From contig MU646501.1 in the NCBI GenBank assembly GCA_026770585.1, positions 290,532-308,281 on the forward strand: a stretch of DNA of 17,750 nt, in the 5' to 3' direction. The first letter of the stretch is position 1, and the number at the start of each line of letters is the position of its first letter. The notes below the pieces were generated by a model. It had not been told where the DNA came from and did no database searches. It saw only the letters and a program-made list of their open reading frames with translations. The DNA is from Baffinella frigidus. Its lineage: Eukaryota; Cryptophyceae; Cryptomonadales; Baffinellaceae. Positions 1 to 8,055 of this stretch are shown here, in pieces. A program made the position numbers and the translations under genes.

Positions 1-50
1 CCCCCGGACCCTACAGAAGAGGGCGCCCCCAGGTGCCCATGTAGGCTAGG
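1..50. repeat. possible diverged fragment of hairpin family C at the window edge
   Basis: The first bases (GGACCCTACAG, then GTAGGCTAGGG) resemble the central part of the family C hairpin element seen at 1985-2103 and 17492-17608. The match is short and has indels, so this is only a suggestion. The window also ends in a family C half copy. Confidence 0.25.
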
Positions 51-132
51 GAAAGGAGCTTTGTACATGCCACTGCATTTTTATTCAGTTTCTTGAAAAT
101 TTTATTTCCACCCACACAGGGGGCTACGACGG

Positions 133-200
133 GATTTTCGGGCAAGAACTGCCCGAGTTTTCGTTACCTTATCCGTAGGAACCCCCCTCTGGTCCTACGG
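133..200. repeat. two small adjacent hairpins
   Basis: CGGGCA / TGCCCG at about 139-155 form a six-base stem around AGAAC, and CCGTAGGA at 173-180 pairs with TCCTACGG at 193-200. No gene is seen in 1-390; the short open frames there overlap each other and show no coding bias. Confidence 0.5.
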
Positions 201-390
201 GTTGCCTACCGTAGGGTCGTAGGTCTTGTCGCTTAGGGGTTATTCGAAATCCCTGCAAAGTCCGTTGTGTGGCATGCACGCTACTTTCGAACCTGGAAAG
301 GCTCTGCCTGTGTCGATATCTGCCCACTGTCCAATGCGGAAGCATCATCTTTTTCCATACGCCCCCGATTGGCGCAAGCACCCACCAAAC

Positions 391-518
391 CCTCACGGGA
401 GGACCAAATCGTCGGTTTCAGCATCTCCAATTGACCTGCGCGGATCCCCCGAAAGGGGAGGGGGGGCTGCCAGGTAAATTGGAGATGTTGAAACCGACGA
501 TATGGTCCTCCCGTGAGG
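391..518. repeat. long near-perfect inverted repeat with nested GAAA-loop hairpin
   Basis: The left arm 391-438 (starting CCTCACGGGAGGACC) pairs with the right arm 471-518 over 48 bases with three mismatches. A weaker extension with a gap continues outward to about 374 and 533. The 32-base centre itself contains CCCC-GAAA-GGGG at about 447-458, a second hairpin with a tetraloop. The layout is that of a foldback or MITE element; no protein is involved. I did not find another copy in the window. Confidence 0.85.
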
Positions 519-542
519 GCTGGTGGTGCTTTAGGATACTGC

Positions 543-1376
543 CTACCGGCCGACAGACCGTTTCGAGGCTTTCGCAGCCCCGTCCCACAACGTCTGCAGA
601 AGCTTGCGCATGAACAACTTGAGCTTCTCCAGCGGCGCCCGGCGGCGCGGACTAACTTTGTAGTTCGCGCCGACGCTGTCGTCCATCTTGGCCGCGGACT
701 CGGGGCGGGGGGCGAACTGGGCGTCGCCCGCGTCGGAGATGCAGAGGCTCGCGCGGCGGGCTGCCGCGCCTGGCACAGGCTGCGGTGGGCCCTGGGGGCA
801 CAGGGCGTCGGTTCTTCGGGGAGGCTCCCAAGGACCGTCTCGAGTTCGCAACCACGGTAGCATCAATCCTTGGCGGTTCTGCCATGGGATGCTGTCGATG
901 GGGAATAACTTCCCAGCCTCCCTCTCCGCCAGACTGCTCCGTGAAGAGTCGTTGGCGTCACAGTCCTGGTGCAGTGTCTGGGCCGCCATCGTCTTCTTGA
1001 GGTTGCGATACGCGATTCGCAGGAGCTCGTCCTCGTTCCCACCCCAGGTGTCCCTGGCCAAGTGCGCGTCGGCGGTGCACGGGGGCTGCTGATGTGCCGT
1101 GTCTTCCTTTGTCACAGGTCTCCAGACGACGAGCGAGATTCGTCCAAGAGTAATATGATACGAAGACCCTTCGTAGACCCTTGATTCGTCCAAGGGGAAA
1201 TGACCACTTTCCCCATGATTCGTCTGGCCCTTGATGACGATAATAGATGGACGGGCCCCTCGTCCATCTATTATCGTCAAATTAGAAACCACGTGTGGTA
1301 AATTATTCAAGCGTGACAAGAGGGTCATTCGCTGAGGTACGAACTTCATACAAGGATACACCCCACCGACGGTCAA
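543..1376 (-). CDS. hypothetical protein, unrecognised (possible exon or gene fragment)
   Basis: An uninterrupted minus-strand frame of 277 codons. I recognise no family. The C-terminal half (roughly residue 115 onward) looks coding: GC-ending codons dominate, composition is protein-like, and the end is basic and amphipathic, containing EKLKLFMRKLLQTLWDGAAK near the stop. The first ~100 residues are less convincing because they cross hairpins (1195-1215, 1235-1279), and 1055-1105 is a short repeat module found elsewhere. A better start is the ATG at 987-989, which has A at -3 and G at +4 and gives 148 residues; an upstream exon is also possible. No signal peptide or membrane segment is apparent. 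The frame converges on the hAT remnant but shares nothing with it. A chance GC-rich open frame cannot be excluded. Confidence 0.38.
   Translation of the reverse strand: MTVGGVYPCMKFVPQRMTLLSRLNNLPHVVSNLTIIDGRGARPSIIVIKGQTNHGESGHFPLDESRVYEGSSYHITLGRISLVVWRPVTKEDTAHQQPPCTADAHLARDTWGGNEDELLRIAYRNLKKTMAAQTLHQDCDANDSSRSSLAEREAGKLFPIDSIPWQNRQGLMLPWLRTRDGPWEPPRRTDALCPQGPPQPVPGAAARRASLCISDAGDAQFAPRPESAAKMDDSVGANYKVSPRRRAPLEKLKLFMRKLLQTLWDGAAKASKRSVGR
1055..1105 (+). repeat. dispersed short module I, copy 1
   Basis: About 50 bases starting TGGCCA and containing GCGGTGCACGGGGGCTGCT recur at 6043-6100 and, shorter, at 10399-10430. It lies inside the minus-strand open frame at 543-1376, so that part of the frame may be repeat-derived. 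Confidence 0.55.
1195..1279. repeat. two consecutive hairpins
   Basis: GGGGAAATG and ACTTTCCCC pair at about 1195-1215. TGACGATAATAGATGGACG at 1235-1253 pairs perfectly with 1261-1279 around a seven-base loop. The sequence CCTCGTCCATCTAT of the second arm reappears at 11387-11400. Confidence 0.8.
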
Positions 1377-1592
1377 AGTTATCCAGCTTTGACCGCTTCG
1401 TACCGGTAGGAATTCGTATGTTCGTAGGATCCTGTTGACGGTCCAGTGATCAGTGAAGCTTCGTAGGCCCGACTTTTTGACCGGAGGACCGGGTCCACTC
1501 TTTTTCTCAAGTCAACCACAGGGCTACCCGGTGACCGGTGACCATTCGGAGACCGTTCCCATTGACTTCCGATGGCTCCTTCACCCTCCCCA

Positions 1593-1882
1593 AGGGGCGC
1601 TGCACTCTCAAGTGGTGGCGGGCGCGAGAGAAGAATGGCATGTTCGGGCCTTACATCCCCAAGCTCGCCCGCCGGGCGCTCGCGACGCCTGCAACTAGTG
1701 CGCCAGTTGAGAGGGTGTTCAGCAAATGTGCCCTCATCACGACTAGGAACAGAAACAGACTGTCTGCTGAAAGCATCTCCCTCACCATGTTCCCGAAGGA
1801 GGCATGGGGAAAGGTGCGAGAGATGAAGTTGCAGGGCGCGGTTGAGGGCATGTTCAGTGAGGATGAGGAGGATGTTGAGTGA
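1593..1882 (+). pseudogene. hAT-family transposase, C-terminal dimerisation domain fragment
   Basis: The frame ending at the TGA at 1880-1882 contains the hallmark hAT C-terminal (Dimer_Tnp_hAT) block: KWW, then a PKLARRAL-type helix, then the diagnostic PATSAPVERVFS, followed by RNRLSAESISL and an acidic tail FSEDEEDVE. In intact hAT transposases this domain follows an RNase H-like DDE core and is used for dimerisation; cut-and-paste transposition occurs in the nucleus. Here only about 95 residues remain. Upstream (1440-1590) I see no catalytic core or zinc finger, so the copy cannot be autonomous and is either truncated or the last exon of a rearranged copy. The open frame can be read back to an ATG at 1538, but those residues do not look hAT-like. 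A hairpin element with CAGGGG ends (family C) begins 100 bases downstream. Family assignment is firm; the boundaries are not. Confidence 0.88.
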
Positions 1883-1984
1883 ATCATTTAATGTAAACAA
1901 ACAGGTGGACCTTCTGCTGGCGTGGTGCTTGCGTGGACCTGCTTCTTTTTGATGCCGTACATGTACAGGAGTACACTGCATCTA

Positions 1985-2103
1985 CAGGGGTAGCTCGCTC
2001 ATAACAAAGCGCATCCTCCTAGGACCCTACATTAGGCCTATGCCTAGGGCCCTACGGTGGTCCTAGGGGGGGGGGGGGGGTTCTTAGAAGCGAGGTACCC
2101 CTG
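1985..2103. mobile_element. hairpin MITE, family C copy 1
   Basis: A 119-bp element that folds back on itself nearly end to end: it begins CAGGGGTAGCTCGCTCATAA and ends with the complement (GCGAGGTACCCCTG). It is flanked by TA on both sides (1983-1984 and 2104-2105), consistent with a TA target duplication. The centre carries ATGCCTAGGGCCCTA and the right arm a G run of about fifteen. There is no coding capacity. CAGGG-type ends are common in hAT elements, whose usual duplication is 8 bp, so mobilisation by a hAT source is only an inference. Sister copy: 17492-17608. Confidence 0.85.
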
Positions 2104-2142
2104 TAGAGAGAGACAACGCATCACGCTAGGATCTGTGCAGTA

Positions 2143-2200
2143 CATGGGTACCTCGCTCATAAGAAACTGCCCCCCCCCCAGGACCACCATAGGGCCCTTC
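2143..2200. mobile_element. half copy of hairpin MITE family C
   Basis: CATGGGTACCTCGCTCATAA, a C run, then AGGACCACCATAGGGCCC match one arm of the family C element 40 bp upstream. The other arm is missing. Confidence 0.7.
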
Positions 2201-2380
2201 CCGTCCGGGGAGACTGGTGACGCACATGCAGACGCATTTCTCGAAATGTCTCATTTCTCCATAGGTAACTAAATAGGGCGGACTGAATTGGAGCCATTTG
2301 CATTTTCGTGGTACAAATTTGGGTCAGGAATTTGCATCGACAGGGAGGTCAAACGCGGGGCGGCAAAGCCCCCCCTTCCC

Positions 2381-2467
2381 GATGTCCGAATTCAAATTTG
2401 ATCAACAGAGATACCCAAGCTCGTCGAGATTGGGTATCTTTGTTGACCAAATTTGAAATCGGACATC
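2381..2467. repeat. 38-bp-arm inverted repeat
   Basis: The left arm 2381-2418 (starting GATGTCCGAATTCAAATTTG) pairs with 2430-2467 over 38 bases with three mismatches around an 11-base loop. No second copy is seen. From 2205 to 2900 there is otherwise no gene that I can support. Confidence 0.85.
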
Positions 2468-2654
2468 GCACGCTCGCGGCAGTCTCGCTGACGTTTTCCC
2501 TCCAGGCAGACCATCAAAATCCGTGCAGGGGTCGAACGGCTCCAATTCCAGACCGATCTTCGTTTTAAAACGTTTTAATAGCTTCAATTCTGAGGAAATG
2601 GCTCCACCAACCGCCTCAGGATCCTGCAAGATCAATCCGTCCCATCCAGATCCC

Positions 2655-2762
2655 CTTGATTTCTCGAAGAATTTCTCGAGTCTCGAGATTTCTCGTGTCT
2701 CGAACCTCGTTTCTCAAAGCCGTTTATCCATTTCTCGAGTCTCGAGGATTTTTTCGAGACAC
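2655..2762. repeat. CTCGAG/TTTCTCGA-rich simple repeat
   Basis: The motif TTTCTCGAGTCTCGAG occurs at about 2671 and 2731, with many partial TTTCTCGA and TCTCGA units between. It is a degenerate low-complexity tract without coding character. Confidence 0.65.
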
Positions 2763-2904
2763 AACCCTAGTTCCCAACCCGAAAAAAAGGCCGGGTGACG
2801 GGGTGAAGGCTGGCGGGAGTCCACGGGACCGAATACTAGAGACCGCAGTTTCACTGCACTGATCAAACGTCGAGATGTAAACTGCCCCCAAATTAGATGC
2901 GATG

Positions 2905-2976
2905 CGGGAATTTCTTTCCCGGGAGCGAAGGTCCGGGAAACGGGAAATTACTTCCCGGGAGAGAGGGTCTGGGAAA
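2905..2976. repeat. 36-bp tandem repeat, two units
   Basis: Units 2905-2940 and 2941-2976 both run CGGGAA..., TTCCCGGGAG, GGTC, GGGAAA with a few substitutions. Each contains a CCCGGG palindrome and GGGAA/TTCCC pairing. The array directly abuts the tail of repeat copy A1. Confidence 0.8.
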
Positions 2977-2978
2977 CG

Positions 2979-3206
2979 GTCCTTCAGGTCCTTGAGGTTT
3001 TAATTTCTCCCAACATGGCCCAACAACACGCCCTTCCGTAGAAAGGATCTGCAGCGAAAGCATTTTTGCTTTCGGATCGCATTTAGCTCTCCAGTGCAGA
3101 GGCTCGTGAAGAGGGGATGTAGGGTGATTCTCATGGGGTGTGTAAAGGTATGCGACATCGCTCCCATGCTCACACACACACCGGTCAAAAGCCTCCAGCA
3201 CACAAC
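2979..3206 (-). repeat. dispersed repeat A, copy A1 (near full length)
   Basis: Read on the minus strand, the element runs from a CA-rich head (GGTGTGTGTGTGAGCATGGG), through CTCTGCACTGGAGAG and GATCCGAAAGCAAAAATGC, to ATGTTGGGAGAAATTAAAAC and a tail of CCTCAAGGACC-type units. The head is shared with subfamily B (7138-7435), so this copy anchors the outer end of subfamily A. It is non-coding; the open frames through it differ from copy to copy. Confidence 0.8.
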
Positions 3207-4033
3207 CCTAATTTGGGTGGCTCATAACCTTTGAAACCTTCGGGTTTCCTAAAGGACCTGCATATTCATACACACACACACACAAGAGCACAGAGAAGCA
3301 AGCGCTGCGGCTCGAACCTATGGGTTTTCGGAAGAGCCAGTCACACGAGAAATAGATTCGTATATAACTGTCGTATCATAACTGTCGTATCTGACTCTCA
3401 TTATCAGTCTACTCTCACTGTATACGTATGTAGTGCCATGGTCGGAGTTCCCCATCATCCCCTCCTACCCTCACTACCCACACCTAACGGAATCAGTTTT
3501 TTTTCAGGAGGAGGTTGATTAGGCTGGAGTCTATGTGTCGACAAAATACAGAATTCTTAATTCAAAGATACCCTAAAACGTTTTACGGCCACTTTGAGCT
3601 CGAATTGTGTGAAACATGATGAAACGTTGGCGTTTTTAATTGAATTAAGTTGAGCAGCAAGAAAACTTAATATTTGCAAAGTTTCGACATCATTCCCGTC
3701 TCAAAAGTGTTTATGGCTGAGGCGTTGTGGTTTGCATGAAAACCTGCTCGGATTCGAAATAAATCAAAGTCAACGAGTGACTTTGAATTGCGTATTTCGC
3801 GAATTAAAAAGACACATAAAATCCACCGTTAGGAGAAATTACTTAGGGCACAGTAAATTTAATGAGGCGTCCTAATCAAACAGAAAAGCCAACAAGGGAA
3901 CTGATTCAGCCATCTTTCGACATGAGATTGGTGGTGGAAATCCATCAATCTAACTCCTCCCTTTGATTCACACAAGAGGATTGGGGGTCGTCCGTAATTC
4001 GGAAGTGCTCCTTGTGTTGAATCGTCTTCAATT
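3207..4033. other. non-coding stretch before the first telomere-like array
   Basis: This holds a short CA run near 3270-3283, a direct repeat AACTGTCGTATC at about 3367 and 3381, a T8 tract followed by CAGGAGGAGG near 3497, and an AT-richer single-copy-looking part (3540-3960). A weak inverted repeat (GATTCACACAAG with CTTGTGTTGAATC) spans about 3965-4021. I see no gene. Confidence 0.5.
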
Positions 4034-4985
4034 CTAAACCCTGAACTCTGAAAAATGAACCCTACGCCCTAAACATTGAACCCTGATCCCTCCACTCTCC
4101 ACCCTAAACCCTTCACAATCAACCCTCAACCCTCAACCCTAAACCCTAAACCCTGCGCCCTAAACCCTAAACCCTAAACCCTAAACGATAATCCTAGACC
4201 CTAAAACCTGAAACCTAAAACCTCAAACCTAAACCCTGAACCCTAAACCCTAGACCCTAAACCCTAACCCCTAAATCCTGAGTCCTAAACCCCACACCCT
4301 AAACCCTGAACCCTAGACCCTTAACCATTAACCCTAAACCCTGAACCCTAAACACTAAACCCCAAACCGTAATCCCTAAAATCTAAACCTTAAACACTAA
4401 ACCGTAAAACCTAAACCTACACCCTGAGCCCTAAACCTTAAAATCTGAACCCTAAACCCTAGACCCTGAACCTAAACCCTAAACCCTAAACCCCAAACCC
4501 TAAGCCCTAACCCCTGAACCCTAAACCCTGAACCCTAGTCCCTAGACCCTAGGCCCTAAACCCTAAACCCTAAACCCTGAACCCTAAACCCTAAACCCTA
4601 AACCCTAAACCCTTAACCCTGAACCCTCAGCCCTAAACCCTCAACCTTAAACACGAATCCCTAAACCCTGAGCCCTCAACCCTAAACCCCAAACCCCAAA
4701 CCCCAAATCGTAATCCCTAAGCCCTACACCCTTAACCCTCAAACCTGAACCCCCAACCCCAAATCCCAACCCCCGAACCCCTAACTCCCAACCCCTAACC
4801 CCTCACCTCTAACCCCCAACCCCTAACCCCTAGACCCTAACCCCCAAACCCCCAATCTTTAATCCCTAACCCCGAACACCTAACTCCCATGCCCTGGTCC
4901 CCAACCCGCAACTCCCAACCGCTTACCCTAAACCCGAACACGCAACTCCTACCCCCCAGCCTCTAACCTCCGCCCCCCCAACCCT
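4034..4985 (-). repeat. interstitial telomere-like array, CCCTAAA orientation
   Basis: About 950 bases made almost wholly of CCCTAAA (TTTAGGG on the minus strand) and one- or two-base variants. Runs of exact units occur (for example 4137-4184 and 4556-4610). The right third (4740-4985) changes to CCCCAAC / CCCCTAA variants. Degeneracy and flanking non-telomeric DNA show this is not a live chromosome end. It faces the opposite way to the arrays at 8148 and 13010. Confidence 0.95.
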
Positions 4986-5085
4986 CCCCCCGGCAGCAAA
5001 GCGTCACAGGTCACGGCGTTTGCAAGTGTCTTTCACAAGTGTCGAACACGTTCCTTTCACGGTTTCCCGCACAACACGTACACAA

Positions 5086-5116
5086 CAACTTGGAGCGATA
5101 TCACCGCTCCAAGTTG
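5086..5116. repeat. 12-bp perfect hairpin
   Basis: CAACTTGGAGCG (5086-5097) pairs with CGCTCCAAGTTG (5105-5116) around ATATCAC. An outer GGTTTCC / GGAAACC pair (5061-5067 and 5119-5125) may extend it. The 4986-5207 interval between array and repeats has no other feature. Confidence 0.75.
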
Positions 5117-5207
5117 GCTGGAAACCATTGTTCTTATCCCGCTCGTGTCCTCGCCTGAGAGGCGTACCGGTATCCCACACGGTGAGCTACGAATGGGCTA
5201 CGAGCTG

Positions 5208-5308
5208 GTCCTTTAGATCCTTGAGGTTTTGATTTCTCCCAACATAGCCCAACGACACGCCCCTCTGTAAAAAGGATTTGCAGAAAAAGCATTTTTGCTT
5301 TCGGACCG
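5208..5308 (-). repeat. dispersed repeat A, copy A2 (truncated)
   Basis: The tail TCCTTTAGATCCTTGAGG is followed by the A body up to GCTTTCGGACC, where similarity stops. It is the first of three same-orientation copies arranged head to tail. Confidence 0.85.
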
Positions 5309-5328
5309 TTCGAAGGTTTTGTTTGGGC

Positions 5329-5430
5329 CCTTTAGGTCCTGAAGGTTTCAATTTCGCCCACCATACCCCAACACCACGCCCTTCCGTAGAAAAGATCTGC
5401 AGAGAAAGCATTTTTGATTTCGGATCGCAT
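5329..5430 (-). repeat. dispersed repeat A, copy A3 (truncated)
   Basis: CCTTTAGGTCCTGAAGG, then the A body ending at TTTCGGATCGCAT, at nearly the same point where A2 ends. It is followed at once by the tail of A4. Confidence 0.85.
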
Positions 5431-5431
5431 T

Positions 5432-5573
5432 GTCCTTTAGGTCCTTTAGGTTTTAATTTCTCCCAACATATGCCAACTACACGCCGTTCCGTAGAAGGGA
5501 TCTGCAGAGAAAGCATTTTTGCTTTCGGATCGCGTTTCGCTCTCCAGTGCGGAGGCTCGTGAAGAGGGGATAT
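5432..5573 (-). repeat. dispersed repeat A, copy A4
   Basis: The tail CCTTTAGGTCCTTTAGG and A body continue through CTCTCCAGTGCGGAGG to GAAGAGGGGAT, so it reaches further than A2 and A3. A 154-codon minus-strand frame (5187-5651) reads through A2-A4; it is a by-product of the tandem arrangement, as it reads different frames of each unit. Confidence 0.85.
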
Positions 5574-5931
5574 TGAGCCATGAGTTTCAGGGTGGACCTG
5601 AAGTGGAACCTCAGAATTTTCATTGCCTTTAAGTTCCTTGTCTTCAGGCAAGTTGACTTTTGATGAAAGGTTCGTGGTCCACCGTGTGGCATGGTAAAAT
5701 TTCCCCTTGTAAAATCCCCCCTTGGTCCATGGGCACGTCTCCGAGGCGGGCCCGTTTCTTGAGGCTCTTAGTTTTTTGTATCACTCAACTGTCCAGAAAT
5801 GTATCGAGCGTAATGAAAAAGTTTTAACCCCCCCCCTTGGTCCTCGTGCACGTTAAGGGGAAAAATAATAGAGTATTGTGACCCATGTGCACGTTGGCGT
5901 TGGGGGAGAATCTATACCTAGGCCCTTGAGG
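5574..5931. other. non-coding spacer between repeat copies
   Basis: It contains a direct repeat CCCCCCTTGGTCC followed by GGGCAC/GTGCAC (about 5716 and 5831) and two GTGCACGTT motifs (5847, 5887). The motif TTGACTTTTG at 5651 recurs near 6170, 8937 and 8971. I see no gene. Confidence 0.45.
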
Positions 5932-6022
5932 TCCTGTAGGTTTTAATTTTTCCCAGCATGGCCCAACGACACGCCCTTCTGTAGAAAGGATCTGCAGAGA
6001 AAACAATTTTGCTTTCGGATCC
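5932..6022 (-). repeat. dispersed repeat A, copy A5 (truncated)
   Basis: CCCTTGAGGTCCTGTAGG tail and A body to GCTTTCGGATCC, ending at the same region as A2 and A3. Confidence 0.85.
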
Positions 6023-6042
6023 CCTATGGATAGATTCTCCGT

Positions 6043-6100
6043 TGGCCAGTTGCGCGTGGCGGTGCAGGGGGGCTGCTCGTGGTGTGTCAGGCTTTCTTCC
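6043..6100 (+). repeat. dispersed short module I, copy 2
   Basis: TGGCCAGTTGCGCGTGGCGG, then GGGGGGCTGCT, matches 1055-1105 with a one-base gap and several substitutions. Just after it, 6103-6130 holds isolated tail-like units (CCCTTTAGGTTC, TTTAGGTCC). Confidence 0.55.
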
Positions 6101-6240
6101 AGGGACCCTTTAGGTTCTTTTTTTAGGTCCTTCCCGTCGTCAAGTCAAAACAAGTTTCACCTTGACGTTTGACTTTTGGTAGGGAAATTGACCTGTCTGT
6201 CACTGCCAGATCTTGTCTGTCATTTTGATCCGAAAGGACC

Positions 6241-6414
6241 AGTTGGTATACCTTCACTCACCCCAAGAGAACCACCCTGTATCCCCTCTTCACGAGCCTC
6301 TGCACTGGAGAGCGAAACGCGATCCGAAAGCAAAAATGCTTTCCCTGCAGATCCCCTCTACGGAACGGCGTGTCGTTGGCATATGTTGGGCGAAATTAAA
6401 ACCTCAAGGACCTG
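6241..6414 (+). repeat. dispersed repeat A, copy A6 (plus orientation)
   Basis: It runs from TATACCTTCAC through CTCTGCACTGGAGAGCGAAA and GATCCGAAAGCAAAAATGC to AAACCTCAAGGACCTG. Orientation is opposite to most copies. Confidence 0.85.
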
Positions 6415-6455
6415 TTCCCCAAGGATCTCGTGTCACAAATCTGCAGAATGCCCCC

Positions 6456-6667
6456 TGCTGCTGGTGCCGATCCTGAGTGTGTGTGCGAGCCTGTGCCTCT
6501 TTAGCCTGACTCAAACGCCCGATGAGGATACCCTTCAGCCGGTTCTGCCGCGATCCTCTGTACAGGGGGGCTTGATGTGATCCGAAAGGAAGCATGGCCT
6601 TTCTACAGAACCAGTTCCGGTGTCCGCCTATGATGCGAGCTCGAAGAACTTAAAGGACCTAAAGGAC
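6456..6667 (+). repeat. dispersed repeat B, copy B1 (plus orientation)
   Basis: From a GTGTGTGTGCGAGCC head through CCCGATGAGGATACCCTTCA, GATCCGAAAGGAAGCATGG and GCTCGAAGAAC to a tail of TTAAAGGACCTAAAGGACG. It is the best plus-orientation B copy. Confidence 0.85.
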
Positions 6668-6734
6668 GAATCGTTCGACTCGAAGGAGGAGCTGCGGGAG
6701 GATGAGGAGTTGGAGGAGGAGGAGGAGTTTGCCG

Positions 6735-6908
6735 ACCTTGAGGTCCTTGAGTTTTTAATTTCTCCCAACATACGCCAACGACACGCCGTTCCGTAGAAGG
6801 GATCTGCAGAGAAAGCATTTTTGCTTTCGGATCGCGTTTCGCTCTCCAGTGCAGAGGTTCGTGAAGAGGGGATACAGGGTGGCTCTCTTGAGGTGCTTGA
6901 GTTGATCC
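6735..6908 (-). repeat. dispersed repeat A, copy A7
   Basis: Tail CTTGAGGTCCTTGAG and A body through GCAGAGGTTCGTGAAGAGGG to about TTGAGTTGATCC. A short B-like scrap lacking the tail (CTGGTTCTGTAGAAAGGCC) follows at about 7000-7030. Confidence 0.85.
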
Positions 6909-7137
6909 GGGTCAGCCGGTCGGTCGTGTTCGACGGCAAGTTTCTGGTCCCCGGCAGGGGGCGAGGGCAAGAAGACCCGCGAGGGAGGCTCGACCAGAAC
7001 TGGTTCTGTAGAAAGGCCATGCTTCTACTTCCACCCTATGGGCCTTGGCGAGCGGTGCAACACGGAGCTCTACACAGGGCGCTACGTGGGGGTATTCCAG
7101 GCGCGCCCTTTGAGCCGTTGGGGTGCCCTTGGAGCCG

Positions 7138-7435
7138 TTTAGGTCCTTTAGGTTCTTCGAGCTCCCAACATAGGCGGACACCGGAACTTATCCTGCAGAA
7201 AGGCCATGCTTCCTTTCGGATCACATTCAGGCCCCCCGGTGCAGAAGGATCGCGGCAGAAATCGGCTAAAGGGTATCCTCATCGGGCATGTGAAGGTATA
7301 CCAGCTGGTTCCCATGCTCACACACACACCAGGACAAAACAAGTCGGCTGAAGGCCCGTGGTATCCCATCGTTAAGCTCAAAAGAGCTCCAACCACGGAT
7401 ACCTCAGATGTCAAACCAAACGCATGTAGAGGTTT
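7138..7435 (-). repeat. dispersed repeat B, copy B2 (near full length, ~300 bp)
   Basis: Tail TTTAGGTCCTTTAGG, then TTCGAGCTCCCAACATAGG, TTTCGGATCACATTC, GGCAGAAATCGGCTAAAGGG, a CACACACACACC tract, GTCGGCTGAAGGC, and the outer end near ATGTAGAGGTTTC. The same order and end point are seen in B7 (12589-12883), which defines the full element. Confidence 0.85.
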
Positions 7436-7629
7436 CCCCCAATGTACGGAAGTCAGCGAGCGAGAGAGTGAGAGAGGTGCATGTGTAAGGGTTTCCCCCT
7501 TTAGGTCCTTTAGGTTTTAAATGCTCACAACATATGCCAACGACACGCCCTTCCGTAGAAAGGACTGCAAAGAAAGCATGTTTGCTTGAGAAAGGTGGAT
7601 GCGTGAGGTTTCCCCCAATGTACGGGAGA
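7431..7629. repeat. direct repeat flanking copy A8
   Basis: GGTTTCCCCCAATGTACGG occurs at 7431-7449 and again at 7609-7627, on either side of the truncated A8 copy. It could be a segmental duplication that A8 entered, or an unusually long flanking duplication. Confidence 0.6.
7499..7588 (-). repeat. dispersed repeat A, copy A8 (truncated)
   Basis: CTTTAGGTCCTTTAGG tail and A body as far as GAAAGCATGTTTGCTT, losing the rest of the body. Confidence 0.85.
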
Positions 7630-7977
7630 CAACAAAGTTAAGTGCCACGTTAGGTCATTTAGAGCACAGGAGGTAATTCAGGGTAATATCAATCAGTCAG
7701 CAAAACAACCATACTATCTAACAAAGCAACGAATGTAGTCCCCCGCCTTTCAATAAGGCTGCTTCCATTTTCCACACCCCGTGCTCGGCGCCTATGTGTG
7801 AGTGTCTCCACTGTGTCCACTCCTTAAGCTACTCGCCATGTAGCCCCTCCTCCCATGGAGCCCCCCCCTCCCTCCTCAGCGGGGTTGGGGGCGCTCCTCC
7901 CGCCTCCCTTCCCCCGTCCCTCCCTCCCTCCGACCCTCCGACCCTCCCTTCTTCCGACGTCTTCCCCCTCCCTCTCC
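7630..7977. other. non-coding, pyrimidine-rich stretch
   Basis: 7630-7800 shows no recognisable feature. 7830-7977 is strongly C/T-biased on the plus strand, with repeated CCTCCC, CCCTCC and CCTTCC tracts, a composition capable of triplex or G-quadruplex structure on the minus strand. The open frames across it are low-complexity Ser/Pro or Gly/Arg and are not credible genes. Confidence 0.5.
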
Positions 7978-8055
7978 TTTAGGTCCTTTAGGTTCTTCGA
8001 GCTCCCACCATAGGCGGACACCGAACCTTATCCTGCAGAAAAGGCCATGCTTCCC
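7978..8055 (-). repeat. dispersed repeat B, copy B3 (truncated)
   Basis: TTTAGGTCCTTTAGG, TTCGAGCTCCCACCATAGG, then AAGGCCATGCTTCC, after which similarity to B stops in a pyrimidine-rich tract. Confidence 0.85.

Noticed and set aside
3262-3290. CA microsatellite
   Set aside because: A simple repeat with no sign of special function.
3305-3330. B-box-like GGCTCGAACCT
   Set aside because: No A box at the proper distance upstream (a CA run is there instead) and no tRNA-like stems.
5208-5573. CRISPR-like array (three spaced repeats)
   Set aside because: Units are ~100-140 bp, variable in length, and dispersed through the window in both orientations; no short fixed repeat/spacer structure and no cas genes.
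5187-5651. 154-codon minus-strand frame with repeated peptide-like units
   Set aside because: It reads through three tandem A repeats and uses different frames of the unit in each; other copies of the family do not keep any one frame open. The similarity is of DNA, not protein.
7148-7414. 88-codon minus-strand frame in B2 whose peptide partly matches frames in A1 and B7
   Set aside because: A similar peptide (around VCVSMG and PMRI) appears in A1, but one-base indels between A and B break the frame before CGATCCG, so coding conservation is not supported.
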